A stretch of DNA of 64,000 nucleotides, from assembly GCF_025717045.1 (NCBI RefSeq), contig NZ_JAOVZN010000006.1:398269-462268 (forward strand), written 5' to 3'. The notes under the pieces were generated by a model, which was not told where the DNA came from, did not search any database, and saw only the letters and a program-made list of their open reading frames with translations. A program made the position numbers and the translations under genes. Every line of letters begins with the position of its first letter. The stretch's first letter is position 1. Shown here piece by piece: positions 56,497-63,881 of this stretch. This DNA is from Flavobacterium sp. SH_e (GTDB lineage Bacteria; Bacteroidota; Bacteroidia; Flavobacteriales; Flavobacteriaceae).

Positions 56497-56522
56497 AAAA
56501 ATCACTCCGAAGAGTGATTTTT
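56497..56522 (-). terminator. Terminator of the ECF sigma gene
   Basis: Stem AAAAATCACTC with GAGTGATTTTT (11 bases, perfect) around CGAA, with a T run on the minus strand. It lies 22 bases after the sigma stop codon and uncouples sigma from fecR transcription. Confidence 0.85.
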
Positions 56523-56544
56523 AGGGCAATATTTGTGGTTTTGG

Positions 56545-57108
56545 TTAGATAATTTCATCGTGAAGTTGAAAAAAACCGCGCATCGATTCGAGCGCTTTAC
56601 TCATTTGGTTTCGGACTGTATTTATTGAAATTCCGAGTTCCTGACTTATTTCTTCGTAGCTCATTCCTTTTTTCCGTGACATTTTAAAAATCTGCCTTCG
56701 TTTAGGAGGAAGCTGTTTTATAGCTTGCTTTTGGAGTTTTTTGCAGTCGGCCTCCCGAATGGCATAATCTCCGTATTCATGTGATTTTTGGCTTTCATAA
56801 AAAACAGCTTCTTTTAAAACAACTTCATTTGCTGCTTTGTTCAAAACATTAAAAGCCTGATTTCGTGCAATTGTAAAAATATAGGCCTTAAATGATTGTT
56901 CTATATCTAAACTTTCGCGGTTGAGCCAAACCTTCATAAAAACATCCTGCACATTCTCTTCCGCTGCCTCTTTTGATTTTAAAAGACTAATACTGTAACC
57001 ATAAATATCCTGATGGTATAAATCAAAAAGTTGGCGAAAAGCTTTTTCGTTTCCATTTTTGAGTTCACTTACCAATAATTTTTCACTATGGTTGGCAGCT
57101 TCTAACAA
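56545..57108 (-). CDS. RNA polymerase sigma factor, ECF family
   Basis: A 187-residue sigma-70 factor with only regions 2 and 4. Region 2 is AFRQLFDLYHQDIYGYSISLL to VFMKVWLNRESLD, including the FxxYIFTIARNQAFN block. Region 4 (~120-180) is QAIKQLPPKRRQIFKMSRKKGMSYEEISQELGISINTVRNQMSKALESM, a helix-turn-helix for the -35 element. The start is TTG at 57106-57108: a stop codon lies seven codons upstream in frame and no ATG falls between. It should drive the glycan locus when freed from FecR. It has a housekeeping-type promoter of its own. Confidence 0.94.
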   Translation of the reverse strand: MLEAANHSEKLLVSELKNGNEKAFRQLFDLYHQDIYGYSISLLKSKEAAEENVQDVFMKVWLNRESLDIEQSFKAYIFTIARNQAFNVLNKAANEVVLKEAVFYESQKSHEYGDYAIREADCKKLQKQAIKQLPPKRRQIFKMSRKKGMSYEEISQELGISINTVRNQMSKALESMRGFFQLHDEII

Positions 57109-57179
57109 TTTAATTGGCTTTATTTAATTTTAATGGTATTAAACTATCAAAATAAGAAGTCTTGTATCTGACTTCATCA

Positions 57180-57208
57180 CAAATATATAAAAATATTATT
57201 CGCAACAA
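57180..57208 (-). promoter_or_regulatory. Promoter of the ECF sigma gene
   Basis: Minus strand: TTG at 57208-57206, an 18-base spacer and TATATTTG at 57187-57180, a full consensus match. The predicted start near 57173 falls within GAAGTC-N8-GACTTC (57156-57175). Confidence 0.75.
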
Positions 57209-57410
57209 ATTATATATAAAAAAACTTAATTCGGATTTTTGAGTTAATTTTTAAAGGAAAGATACAAAAAGCACTTGCAGGTCGCTTTTATACAAGTAAG
57301 TGTCTTAATGACGCTTTTGCGAAATAAATTTTAATTGAGAATATCACTTTTGAGAATATTCTTATCTGTGAAATATGAAATCAGATTCGAAGATGAATGA
57401 TATTTAAAGA

Positions 57411-57448
57411 AAAAATCCTTTTATCTTTAAAAAGACAAAAGGATTTTT
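57411..57448 (-). terminator. Terminator after the ACT-domain gene
   Basis: An 18-base stem with one G-T pair, core AAAAATCCTTTTATCTTT, around two bases, with T runs outward. It lies 47 bases after the stop codon. Confidence 0.8.
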
Positions 57449-57494
57449 GATATAAAGAAGAATCAAAAACGATTCTTAAATCTTCTTTTTGGAA

Positions 57495-58151
57495 TTAGTT
57501 TTTCAAATCTTTGATAACTTTAAAAGCTACATCAACTTGATCTTCTCCAACTAAAATAGTAAACTCATTTGAAGTCGAAATTACTTCATTGATGATAATT
57601 CCTTCCCAAGCCAAACGTTGGAAAATGAAATAGTAAATACCAGGAACAACAATGTTTTCTTTTGGTAATTTTACAGTAATTGAAGCTAAATTATCTAATT
57701 TCTGGATTAATTTTTCTCTCATAAAGTGCTTCTCAACTAAGTGATTTACACTACTGCTGACAACAATATTAGTTTCGTTTACACCACGAGATGAAGTATA
57801 AAAAATATCAGATAAAGCATTAATATCAGAGATTAAATCTGCTTGTTTGTTCAAAACAGTTTCTGAAGCAGCAAAAGTGTAATCTGTAAGCTCAGAGCGA
57901 ACAGTAATTTCACCAATATTCTTAATTACTTTATTGATTTTGTGGTTAAGTTTAAAGTCTAGTTCTTCCGTCAGTCGTTTTAAAGACATTACAACAGCTC
58001 CTTGTTTTACTTCTTTTCCAAACTCACTTTCCAATTCGGTCATAATATTTCGCGAAAGTGAAGTTAGGTTAATAATTCCGAGCGAGAGGGCATTCAATAA
58101 AAATGGTTTTGTTTTAATGTAGTTTTCTACAATAGAAGAAACAGTTTTCAT
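57495..58151 (-). CDS. ACT-domain protein (aspartokinase-regulatory-like) with N-terminal helical domain
   Basis: A 218-residue cytoplasmic protein. The first ~85 residues look like a winged-helix or helical domain (SIVENYIKTKPFLLNALSLGIINLTSLSRNI). From ~90 to 215 the chain follows the paired ACT-type ligand-binding fold, best seen at the end: FQRLAWEGIIINEVISTSNEFTILVGEDQVDVAFKVIKDL, close to the regulatory part of aspartokinases. No kinase domain is present, so the label aspartate kinase given to some relatives would be wrong. It may sense an amino acid, but which one and what it controls are unknown. It has a good promoter and a single-gene layout. Confidence 0.75.
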   Translation of the reverse strand: MKTVSSIVENYIKTKPFLLNALSLGIINLTSLSRNIMTELESEFGKEVKQGAVVMSLKRLTEELDFKLNHKINKVIKNIGEITVRSELTDYTFAASETVLNKQADLISDINALSDIFYTSSRGVNETNIVVSSSVNHLVEKHFMREKLIQKLDNLASITVKLPKENIVVPGIYYFIFQRLAWEGIIINEVISTSNEFTILVGEDQVDVAFKVIKDLKN

Positions 58152-58216
58152 AATTCTTTTTTTTTTTTTGGTAACAGTTGGTTGTTAATTTAACATTGCG
58201 ATGTTATAATTCTCTG

Positions 58217-58247
58217 CAAATATAAATAAAAAAACAAATTGTTACAA
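58217..58247 (-). promoter_or_regulatory. Promoter of the ACT-domain gene
   Basis: Minus strand: TTG at 58247-58245, a 20-base spacer and TATATTTG at 58224-58217. The leader of about 60 bases carries a run of 13 A just before the start codon (58157-58169 on the complementary strand). Confidence 0.65.
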
Positions 58248-58268
58248 TTATAACAATAAAAAAATATG

Positions 58269-58640
58269 TTAAAAGTGATAAAAAGCATCTGTAAGATGTT
58301 CAATTGCAAATGTTTCCCCGTTTTTGTGGACCGCAACGATATCAAAACGGATTTCTAAATCTTCCGCAAAATCCTTTTCCCTATCGTTTATGTAGGCATT
58401 TACTGCTTTAATAAGTAATTGAATCTTTTTTTGCTTCACAAAATCTTGCGGAGAACCAAAATCTAAACTCGAACGAGTTTTAACTTCAACAATTGCCAAG
58501 ACAGAATCTTTTTGTGCAATTATATCTATTTCTGCTTTTTGGATTACAAAGTTTCGCTCTAAAATAGAATATCCATTTTCTTCCAAATGAACCGCTGCGA
58601 GATCTTCGCCTAATTTTCCTAAATCGTTATGTTCTGCCAT
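58269..58640 (-). CDS. yraN: YraN family (UPF0102) nuclease-fold protein
   Basis: A 123-residue protein of the usual length. LGKLGEDLAAVHLEENGYSILERNF is the family opening. The endonuclease-like core reads AEIDIIAQKDSVLAIVEVKTRSSLDFGSP, giving an E...D...E-x-K arrangement of the PD-(D/E)XK or Holliday-junction-resolvase type. The C-terminal DIVAVHKNGETFAIEHLTDAF is also typical. The biochemical role is not settled. It lies 118 bases upstream of the ACT-domain gene's promoter region in the same direction. Confidence 0.92.
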   Translation of the reverse strand: MAEHNDLGKLGEDLAAVHLEENGYSILERNFVIQKAEIDIIAQKDSVLAIVEVKTRSSLDFGSPQDFVKQKKIQLLIKAVNAYINDREKDFAEDLEIRFDIVAVHKNGETFAIEHLTDAFYHF

Positions 58641-58648
58641 TGTTGTAA

Positions 58649-58675
58649 TATTCTGTCTCAGTCACAGTTTTCAGT
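58649..58675. repeat. Intergenic repeat, family E (CTGTGACTGAGAC)
   Basis: On the minus strand it reads ACTGAAAACTGTGACTGAG then ACAGAATA, matching about 24 of 27 bases of a plus-strand sequence at 62190-62216. Confidence 0.65.
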
Positions 58676-58716
58676 GTGAATCTTAGAAATTATTTTTACT
58701 AAATGAAATTATTGCA

Positions 58717-58770
58717 CGAAAAACGCAAAATCACAAAGCATTTAAAACTTTGCGACTTTGCGTTTTTGCG
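58717..58770. repeat. Intergenic inverted repeat, family B, second copy
   Basis: CGAAAAACGCAAAATCACAA... on the left pairs with CTTTGCGACTTTGCGTTTTT on the right around TTTAAAA. It shares the GCAAAG/CTTTGCG language with the larger element at 16672-16770. Confidence 0.75.
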
Positions 58771-58820
58771 AGATTTTTATGTGGTATTTTTTGAGTTTCC
58801 TTAAAAAGGATTGTGTGGTA

Positions 58821-59825
58821 TTATTTTTTGAAAGCAACCGTACTTCCAGAAGCTGTAACTTCCATAGAAATGGTATTTCCCATAATTAAAGCTCTGTTGT
58901 CTCTAATATGGCCGGCTGGGAAATTGAAAATTACTGGAATATTGTATTTTTTAGTTACATCATCTATAATTTCCAAAGCGTTTTTCCCCCAAGGCACTTC
59001 ATTATCTTTCATGCTTGTCATTCCGCCAATGATAATTCCTTTTAGATTTTCGATACAGCCGTTACGTCTTAGATTCATCATCATACGGTCAATATGATAA
59101 AGATATTCGTCTAAATCTTCGATAAATAAAATTTTATCCTTGCAGTCAATTGCCGATGGAGATCCTAATAAACTATATAAAATAGATAAATTCCCTCCAA
59201 CTAATTCTCCAGTTGCACTTCCTAAACGATTCATAGGAGTTGGACTAATTGAGTAGGAAATAGGTTCGTTAAACAAAGCAGCTTTTAACGAGCTCACAGC
59301 ATCTGGAGTTGCTCTAGGAACCGTTACAGGCATAATCCCATGAATCGATTTGTAACCCATAGTATTCAAATGATTATGAAGAACCGTTACGTCGCTAAAA
59401 CCGATAACCCATTTTGGATGCTGTTTGAATTTGGTGAAATCTAATAAATCTAACATTCTAACAGTGCCATATCCGCCACGAACGCACCAGATCGCTTTAA
59501 TATTTGGATTGTCTAATTGCTTTTGAAAATCGGCAGCTCTTTGTTCATCTGTTCCAGCCAATTGATGATAATCCAATCCAATTGTAGATCCAATTACGGC
59601 TTCTAAACCCCAACTATGCAATAAATCTATGGTTGGTTTTAAATTGTCATCGATGTTTTTTCTAGCTGTTGCCAAAAGCGCTACAGTATCTCCTTTTTGT
59701 AAATAAGGTGGTGTTATCATGTTTTGTTGAGATTGACAGTTGAATGATTGTAAAGCAAAAATAAGAAATGCGAGTTTACAAAAGGCAAAACGTCTTTTTA
59801 TATAGTCAATTCGATTTTTATTCAT
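58821..59825 (-). CDS. S66 family peptidase (LD-carboxypeptidase)
   Basis: A 334-residue enzyme of the muramoyl-tetrapeptide carboxypeptidase family. VRGGYGTVRMLD is the substrate-loop block, Ser144 in IGFSDVTVLHNHL the nucleophile, E in LFIEDLDEYLYHIDRM and H in FPAGHIRDN the other triad members, and GGNLSILYSLLGSP the linker strand. An N-terminal segment (residues 15-30, LAFLIFALQSFNCQSQ) suggests export; the FNC position is a poor lipobox. Such enzymes remove the terminal D-Ala from muropeptides during recycling, usually in the cytoplasm, so a signal sequence hints at a periplasmic form. It follows a beta-lactamase-like gene after 50 bases. Confidence 0.9.
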   Translation of the reverse strand: MNKNRIDYIKRRFAFCKLAFLIFALQSFNCQSQQNMITPPYLQKGDTVALLATARKNIDDNLKPTIDLLHSWGLEAVIGSTIGLDYHQLAGTDEQRAADFQKQLDNPNIKAIWCVRGGYGTVRMLDLLDFTKFKQHPKWVIGFSDVTVLHNHLNTMGYKSIHGIMPVTVPRATPDAVSSLKAALFNEPISYSISPTPMNRLGSATGELVGGNLSILYSLLGSPSAIDCKDKILFIEDLDEYLYHIDRMMMNLRRNGCIENLKGIIIGGMTSMKDNEVPWGKNALEIIDDVTKKYNIPVIFNFPAGHIRDNRALIMGNTISMEVTASGSTVAFKK

Positions 59826-59875
59826 TTTTTTCTTTTGCTTAAATTTATAAAATTAATTTTTAAGGTTTGGTAGAT

Positions 59876-60952
59876 TTAGCCTCCGTATTTTTCTTGCAGT
59901 TCGGTCAAAAGCAACATTAAACCTTTGTCTGCTTCTTCAGATTGCACATTGGCAAATAAGATAAAAGCTTTATCGATGTTTTTGCAAATATACACTTTGG
60001 TTAAAAATGTTCCTGGATTTCCATAATGAAATGAATATTTCAAGCCTGATTTTTCATTTATTTCAGAATACCATCCAAAAGAAAATTCAGGAAAACCAAA
60101 ATGCATTTTATTAAATTCTTCTTCAGACAATACTTTTGATTTTCCTAACAAACCTTGTAATTGCATCTGTGTAAATTTGCAAAAATCAGGAAGATTTACA
60201 TTGATATTTCCTGCTGATGAAAGCCAATTTAATTTATAATTTACAAATGGCTTTTCAGGCTTCAAATTTTCATCATGTCCCCACGGCTGGTTTATATCAG
60301 TTACGTTTGGCTGTCCAAAACCAAAGTTAATATTTAGCTTTTTACCCAATTCTTGCACTAAAGTTTCATAACTTTTTCCGGTTGCTTTTTCCAGCATTAA
60401 ACCTGCAGCAACAAAACTTGGATTGGAACCGTACCATTCCTGTTTTTCAGTAACAATTTGTTTTTGCTTAAAAAACCAGCTTATAAACTCATAACGCTGT
60501 TCTTGATTATTTCCTTTAATTTCTTGTTGATTTGGAGTTTCATTTCCATAAGACCAAGTTGGGATTGGCGCTCGAAAGGTCAAGAAATCCTGCAAGGTTA
60601 CATTATAAATTCCTGGATTACTTTCTGCTTTTAATTCAGGATATAAATCAAAAAATTTAGTATTCCAGTTTATTTTTCCTTCATTTACTAAAGTCGCTGC
60701 GATATAACTTGTGATCGTTTTTGTGATTGATCCTAAACGAAATTTATCATTAATTTTTGCTTTATGAGAAGACTTGTAACGTTGAAATCCTAAAACGTTA
60801 ATTTCAAGAATAGAATCTGAAGAAACAACTGCATAAGCTAATTCTGGAATTTTATATTGTTTTCTGATTTCTTCTGCTCTGGAACTATTTTTTTGTCCGT
60901 AAAATGGATTTGTAAAGCTCATGAATAAAGCGAAAAACAATATTTTTTTCAT
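59876..60952 (-). CDS. Serine hydrolase, beta-lactamase/EstB-like
   Basis: A 358-residue exported protein with signal peptide MKKILFFALFMSFTNPFYGQ. S75-I-T-K78 in FRLGSITKTITSY is the nucleophile motif, YGSNPSFVAAGLML gives the Y-x-N motif, and SFHYGNPGTF stands where the third motif (H-x-G) is expected. DFLTFRAPIPTWSYG replaces the common LTHTSG. It has no extra domain. Together with the S66 peptidase gene directly downstream it may act on peptidoglycan fragments, which is inferred from neighbourhood only. It has its own promoter. Confidence 0.88.
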   Translation of the reverse strand: MKKILFFALFMSFTNPFYGQKNSSRAEEIRKQYKIPELAYAVVSSDSILEINVLGFQRYKSSHKAKINDKFRLGSITKTITSYIAATLVNEGKINWNTKFFDLYPELKAESNPGIYNVTLQDFLTFRAPIPTWSYGNETPNQQEIKGNNQEQRYEFISWFFKQKQIVTEKQEWYGSNPSFVAAGLMLEKATGKSYETLVQELGKKLNINFGFGQPNVTDINQPWGHDENLKPEKPFVNYKLNWLSSAGNINVNLPDFCKFTQMQLQGLLGKSKVLSEEEFNKMHFGFPEFSFGWYSEINEKSGLKYSFHYGNPGTFLTKVYICKNIDKAFILFANVQSEEADKGLMLLLTELQEKYGG

Positions 60953-60976
60953 GTTATAAATTGTCAGATTTTTTCA

Positions 60977-61005
60977 GCAATATACAAGACTTTTATTAGA
61001 AACAA
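60977..61005 (-). promoter_or_regulatory. Promoter of the serine hydrolase gene
   Basis: Minus strand: TTG at 61005-61003, an 18-base spacer and TATATTGC at 60984-60977. The -7 box deviates from TAnnTTTG in its last two bases. Confidence 0.5.
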
Positions 61006-61053
61006 ACGTAATATTTTTAAATTTTATTTAGGTAAAAAATCTTACAAAAAAAT

Positions 61054-61061
61054 TAAATTTG
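61054..61061 (+). promoter_or_regulatory. -7 box of the EEP-family gene
   Basis: TAAATTTG, 20 bases before the ATG at 61082. No well-spaced TTG. Confidence 0.5.
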
Positions 61062-61081
61062 TCTTTTTAAAAATCTTTTCT

Positions 61082-62173
61082 ATGCCATTAAAATATAAAT
61101 TTTGTTTGATTTTTCTTTTTTCGCTGACAGTCCTGTTTGGCCAATCAAAAAGATACAAAATACACACTGTAGCTTTTTACAATTTTGAAAATCTTTACGA
61201 CACTGTAAATGATCAATTTACAAATGATGATGAATGGACTCCAAACGGAGCACAACGTTGGACAACAGGAAAATATCAGCAGAAATTAAAAAATCTAGCA
61301 AAAGTTATTTCTGAAATTGGAATGCCTGAAAATTCAAATGCACCAACTTTAATTGGAGGAGCTGAAATAGAAAATCGTGGCGTTTTAGAAGATTTAATAA
61401 AAGAACCAAAGCTATTGCCACTAGATTTAGGAATCATTCATTTTGATTCGCCAGATAAACGAGGAATCGATGTGGCTTTATTGTATCAGAAAAAATATTT
61501 CAGACCAACTTCTTATTCGAATATTCCTTTAATCATTTATAAAAAAGAAATTTCTCCAAAAGAAGAGGAAGTTCTGGATGATGAAATTGAAGTTAAAAAG
61601 GAAAATAATAATCGAGTTTTTACAAGAGATCAGCTTTTGATTTCGGGATTTTTGGAAGACGAAGAAATACATATTATTGTCAATCACTGGCCTTCTAGAT
61701 CTGGCGGAGAAAAAGCAACAACTGCATTTCGGGAAGCTGCAGGAAAATTAAATCGAAAAATTATTGATTCATTGCAACAGATTAATCCAAGAGCAAAAGT
61801 ATTGACAATGGGAGATTTCAATGACGGACCTTTTAATAAAAGTATAAAAATAGGTTTAGGGGCTTGTGGAGTAAAAGCAGAAATTCCTGAATTTGGAGTT
61901 TTTAATCCTTTTGAAGAACTTTCTAATAAAGGAATGGGAACAATTGCTTTTAGAGATTCATGGAATATTTTTGATCAAATTATCATGACAGAATCTTTAA
62001 TTAAAGCTGATTTTTCGACTTTTAATTTCTGGAAAGCAGGTATTTTCAATAAACCTTATCTTATTCAAAATACAGGGCAATATAAAGGCTATCCTTTACG
62101 CAATACAATTTTGGAAGCTGGGTTTAGTGACCATTTTCCAGTTTATGTTTATTTGATAAAAGAGTTTAGGTGA
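61082..62173 (+). CDS. Endonuclease/exonuclease/phosphatase family protein
   Basis: A 363-residue exported enzyme with signal peptide MPLKYKFCLIFLFSLTVLFGQ. EEP-fold motifs are in order: VAFYNFENLYDT (Asn/Glu strand), GGAEIENRGVLEDL (catalytic Glu), FDSPDKRGIDVALLYQ (Asp), VNHWPSRSGGE (His), TMGDFNDGP (Asp-x-Asn) and the closing FSDHFPVY (Asp-His). This arrangement fits Mg-dependent phosphodiester cleavage, and exported flavobacterial members may act on extracellular nucleic acid or phosphate esters. The substrate is not shown. It is a single gene with its own -7 box, followed by a family E repeat. Confidence 0.92.
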   Translation: MPLKYKFCLIFLFSLTVLFGQSKRYKIHTVAFYNFENLYDTVNDQFTNDDEWTPNGAQRWTTGKYQQKLKNLAKVISEIGMPENSNAPTLIGGAEIENRGVLEDLIKEPKLLPLDLGIIHFDSPDKRGIDVALLYQKKYFRPTSYSNIPLIIYKKEISPKEEEVLDDEIEVKKENNNRVFTRDQLLISGFLEDEEIHIIVNHWPSRSGGEKATTAFREAAGKLNRKIIDSLQQINPRAKVLTMGDFNDGPFNKSIKIGLGACGVKAEIPEFGVFNPFEELSNKGMGTIAFRDSWNIFDQIIMTESLIKADFSTFNFWKAGIFNKPYLIQNTGQYKGYPLRNTILEAGFSDHFPVYVYLIKEFR

Positions 62174-62178
62174 GTTTA

Positions 62179-62216
62179 CAGTCGCAGTGAATCTGAAAAC
62201 TGCGACTGAGACTGAA
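62179..62216. repeat. Intergenic repeat, family E, with a perfect 10-base hairpin
   Basis: CAGTCGCAGT (62179-62188) and ACTGCGACTG (62199-62208) pair perfectly around ten bases. The right half plus flank matches 58649-58675 in inverted orientation. Confidence 0.75.
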
Positions 62217-62260
62217 TACTTTTCACTACCTTAGCTACTCATAAATTTAGTATTTAAAAA

Positions 62261-62800
62261 ATGGCTATAGCAAAACCTTTTAACCTGACTCAATGGATTG
62301 ATGAAAACCGTCATTTACTTAAACCGCCTGTTGGAAATAAAAACTTATATGTAGATTCTGGAGATTATATTGTAATGATTGTAGCGGGACCAAATGCTCG
62401 AAAAGATTATCATTATAACGAAACTGAAGAGCTTTTTTATCAGTTAGAAGGAAGTATTAAGGTTATAATTCAGGAAGATGGTCAGCGTAAAGAAATGGAA
62501 TTAAATGCGGGAGACATGTATCTACATCCAGCGAAAGTGCCACATTCTCCTGTTCGTTCAGAAGGTTCAATTGGACTTGTTATAGAAAGAAAACGTGCAG
62601 GACAAGGTTTTACAGATGGTCTGCTTTGGCATTGCGATAACTGCAATCATAAATTGTATGAAGTGTATTTTGAACTTCATAATATAGAGAAAGACTTTCT
62701 TCCTCATTTTGAGCATTTTTACAATTCAGAAGAATTAAGAACCTGCGATAATTGCGGAACTGTTATGGAAACTGATCCGAGATTTGTTGCGAAGAAATAA
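62261..62800 (+). CDS. nbaC: 3-hydroxyanthranilate 3,4-dioxygenase
   Basis: A 179-residue cupin enzyme of the kynurenine pathway that opens 3-hydroxyanthranilate to the semialdehyde leading to quinolinate (NAD synthesis or tryptophan breakdown). Iron ligands are H51 and E57 in DYHYNETEELFYQ and H95 in KVPHSP. The bacterial form's second metal site is present as C125-x-x-C128 and C162-x-x-C165, the same numbers as in the Cupriavidus enzyme. Length is that of the bacterial family. No other kynurenine gene is visible in the window. A hairpin follows the stop codon. Confidence 0.96.
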   Translation: MAIAKPFNLTQWIDENRHLLKPPVGNKNLYVDSGDYIVMIVAGPNARKDYHYNETEELFYQLEGSIKVIIQEDGQRKEMELNAGDMYLHPAKVPHSPVRSEGSIGLVIERKRAGQGFTDGLLWHCDNCNHKLYEVYFELHNIEKDFLPHFEHFYNSEELRTCDNCGTVMETDPRFVAKK

Positions 62801-62823
62801 TATTTTATTTTAATAGAAATAAG

Positions 62824-62856
62824 AAACCCGATAGGTTTTTGAAACCTGTCGGGTTT
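62824..62856 (+). terminator. Terminator after the 3-hydroxyanthranilate dioxygenase gene
   Basis: Stem AAACCCGATAGGTTT with AAACCTGTCGGGTTT (a G-T pair allowed) around TTG. The T run is short because the stem itself ends in TTT. Confidence 0.7.
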
Positions 62857-62871
62857 AATTATGTTTATCGT

Positions 62872-62914
62872 TTAAGATTTATGAAGAAATCCTTTTAATC
62901 TTAAAAATCTGTGG
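62872..62914. repeat. Intergenic repeat, family D, third copy
   Basis: TTAAGATT and AATCTTAA pair around a loop containing AAATCC, and AAATCTGTGG follows, the same end as in the copies at 9661-9697 and 56430-56486. Confidence 0.6.
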
Positions 62915-62924
62915 TAAAATAAAA

Positions 62925-63881
62925 TTACAACTTAAACTTTTTCCCCTGCTCAGGATAAATAATCTTCAATCCTAAATCGTTTTGAGCTTTTAACTGCTCT
63001 TTTATTTTAACAATATTCTTTGCTGGAGGTTTCAAATGTGTGATGATAATTTTAAAGTTTTTAAGAGAACCTTTTCCCGCCAAATCTTCTAGAACATGAA
63101 GCTCTTTCATTAAATAATTTGGTGTTAAATGACCAAACAAAAACTTATCTGGTTGTTCGTTCGGAAAAGAAACTTCGATGAAAATTCCCTTTAATTGTTT
63201 TTCTTTAACCAATTGCGCAATGGCTGTCCATAAATCGCGAAGATTATTGCTTTTTTCTACTTCATCTGGTCCTGTATCTCCTAAATATAAGACATAGTCA
63301 TTCTCATTTTTAATTAAGAAAGCAGTGCTTTCAAATGGATTAACATGGCTTAAAGAAAATGCTTTAACCGTCATTTTGGTATTCGTTAAAGAAGTTTCTT
63401 CCCCTAGATTCAGGGTTTGAAAATGGTATTTTTTTAAAGGAAAACCTGGACCTGCATCTCCAAAATTTGCCCAAGTCTGATCATTGAAATAATGGTTTTC
63501 CATCATTTCCATACATTTATTAGTAGCATAAACCGTTTTTGAAGAATCGGCTGGAGAATTGATAATCAAACCAGATACATGATCTAAATGCGCGTGAGAA
63601 ATCAAATATCCTTTGATGTATTTTCGTAAAACTTCGCTTGTCGAAACTTTGAAAGTTTTCTTTTCAATAGCTTTTTCGATTCCTGCGTTTAAAGTTCCAG
63701 CGTCAAGACAGATATAATCAGTTGTATTTGATGGAGCTATTAAATAAGCAGAAAGATTTTTTTCATCAATACCGCCCATTACGCCTAATGGAACTATAGA
63801 AAAAGAGGGTTTTTCTTTTTGGGAAAATATATTGGTAGTAACTAAAAGAAAACAAAGCAAAAGCCTATTAAAAAGAGTCAT
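62925..63881 (-). CDS. Class II 3',5'-cyclic-nucleotide phosphodiesterase
   Basis: A 318-residue exported metallo-beta-lactamase-fold enzyme with signal peptide MTLFNRLLLCFLLVTTNIFS. I chose the ATG at 63881 since the longer frame precedes this signal. The zinc motif is H96-A-H98-L-D100-H101 in LISHAHLDHVSGL. VPLGVMGGIDEKNLSAYLI and CLDAGTLNAGI are class II phosphodiesterase blocks (as in yeast PDE1 and Vibrio CpdP). FIEVSFPNEQPDKFLFGHLTPNYLMKEL, also a family signature, gives a later His ligand. It should hydrolyse cAMP or cGMP in the periplasm. The right edge of the window (63882-64000) holds its upstream region, in which I see no complete promoter consensus. Confidence 0.92.
   Translation of the reverse strand: MTLFNRLLLCFLLVTTNIFSQKEKPSFSIVPLGVMGGIDEKNLSAYLIAPSNTTDYICLDAGTLNAGIEKAIEKKTFKVSTSEVLRKYIKGYLISHAHLDHVSGLIINSPADSSKTVYATNKCMEMMENHYFNDQTWANFGDAGPGFPLKKYHFQTLNLGEETSLTNTKMTVKAFSLSHVNPFESTAFLIKNENDYVLYLGDTGPDEVEKSNNLRDLWTAIAQLVKEKQLKGIFIEVSFPNEQPDKFLFGHLTPNYLMKELHVLEDLAGKGSLKNFKIIITHLKPPAKNIVKIKEQLKAQNDLGLKIIYPEQGKKFKL

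Larger units (their letters stand above)
57109..57494. other. Intergenic region upstream of the ECF sigma gene
   Basis: About 385 bases without a supported gene. It holds, in minus-strand order from the right, the ACT-gene terminator (57411-57448), an AT-rich stretch with a CTTTTGCGAAATAA patch, the sigma promoter (57180-57208) and a short inverted repeat over the predicted start (57156-57175). Confidence 0.65.

Noticed and set aside
57495..58151. Aspartate kinase
   Set aside because: Only the ACT-like part is present and there is no kinase domain, so the enzyme name would mislead.
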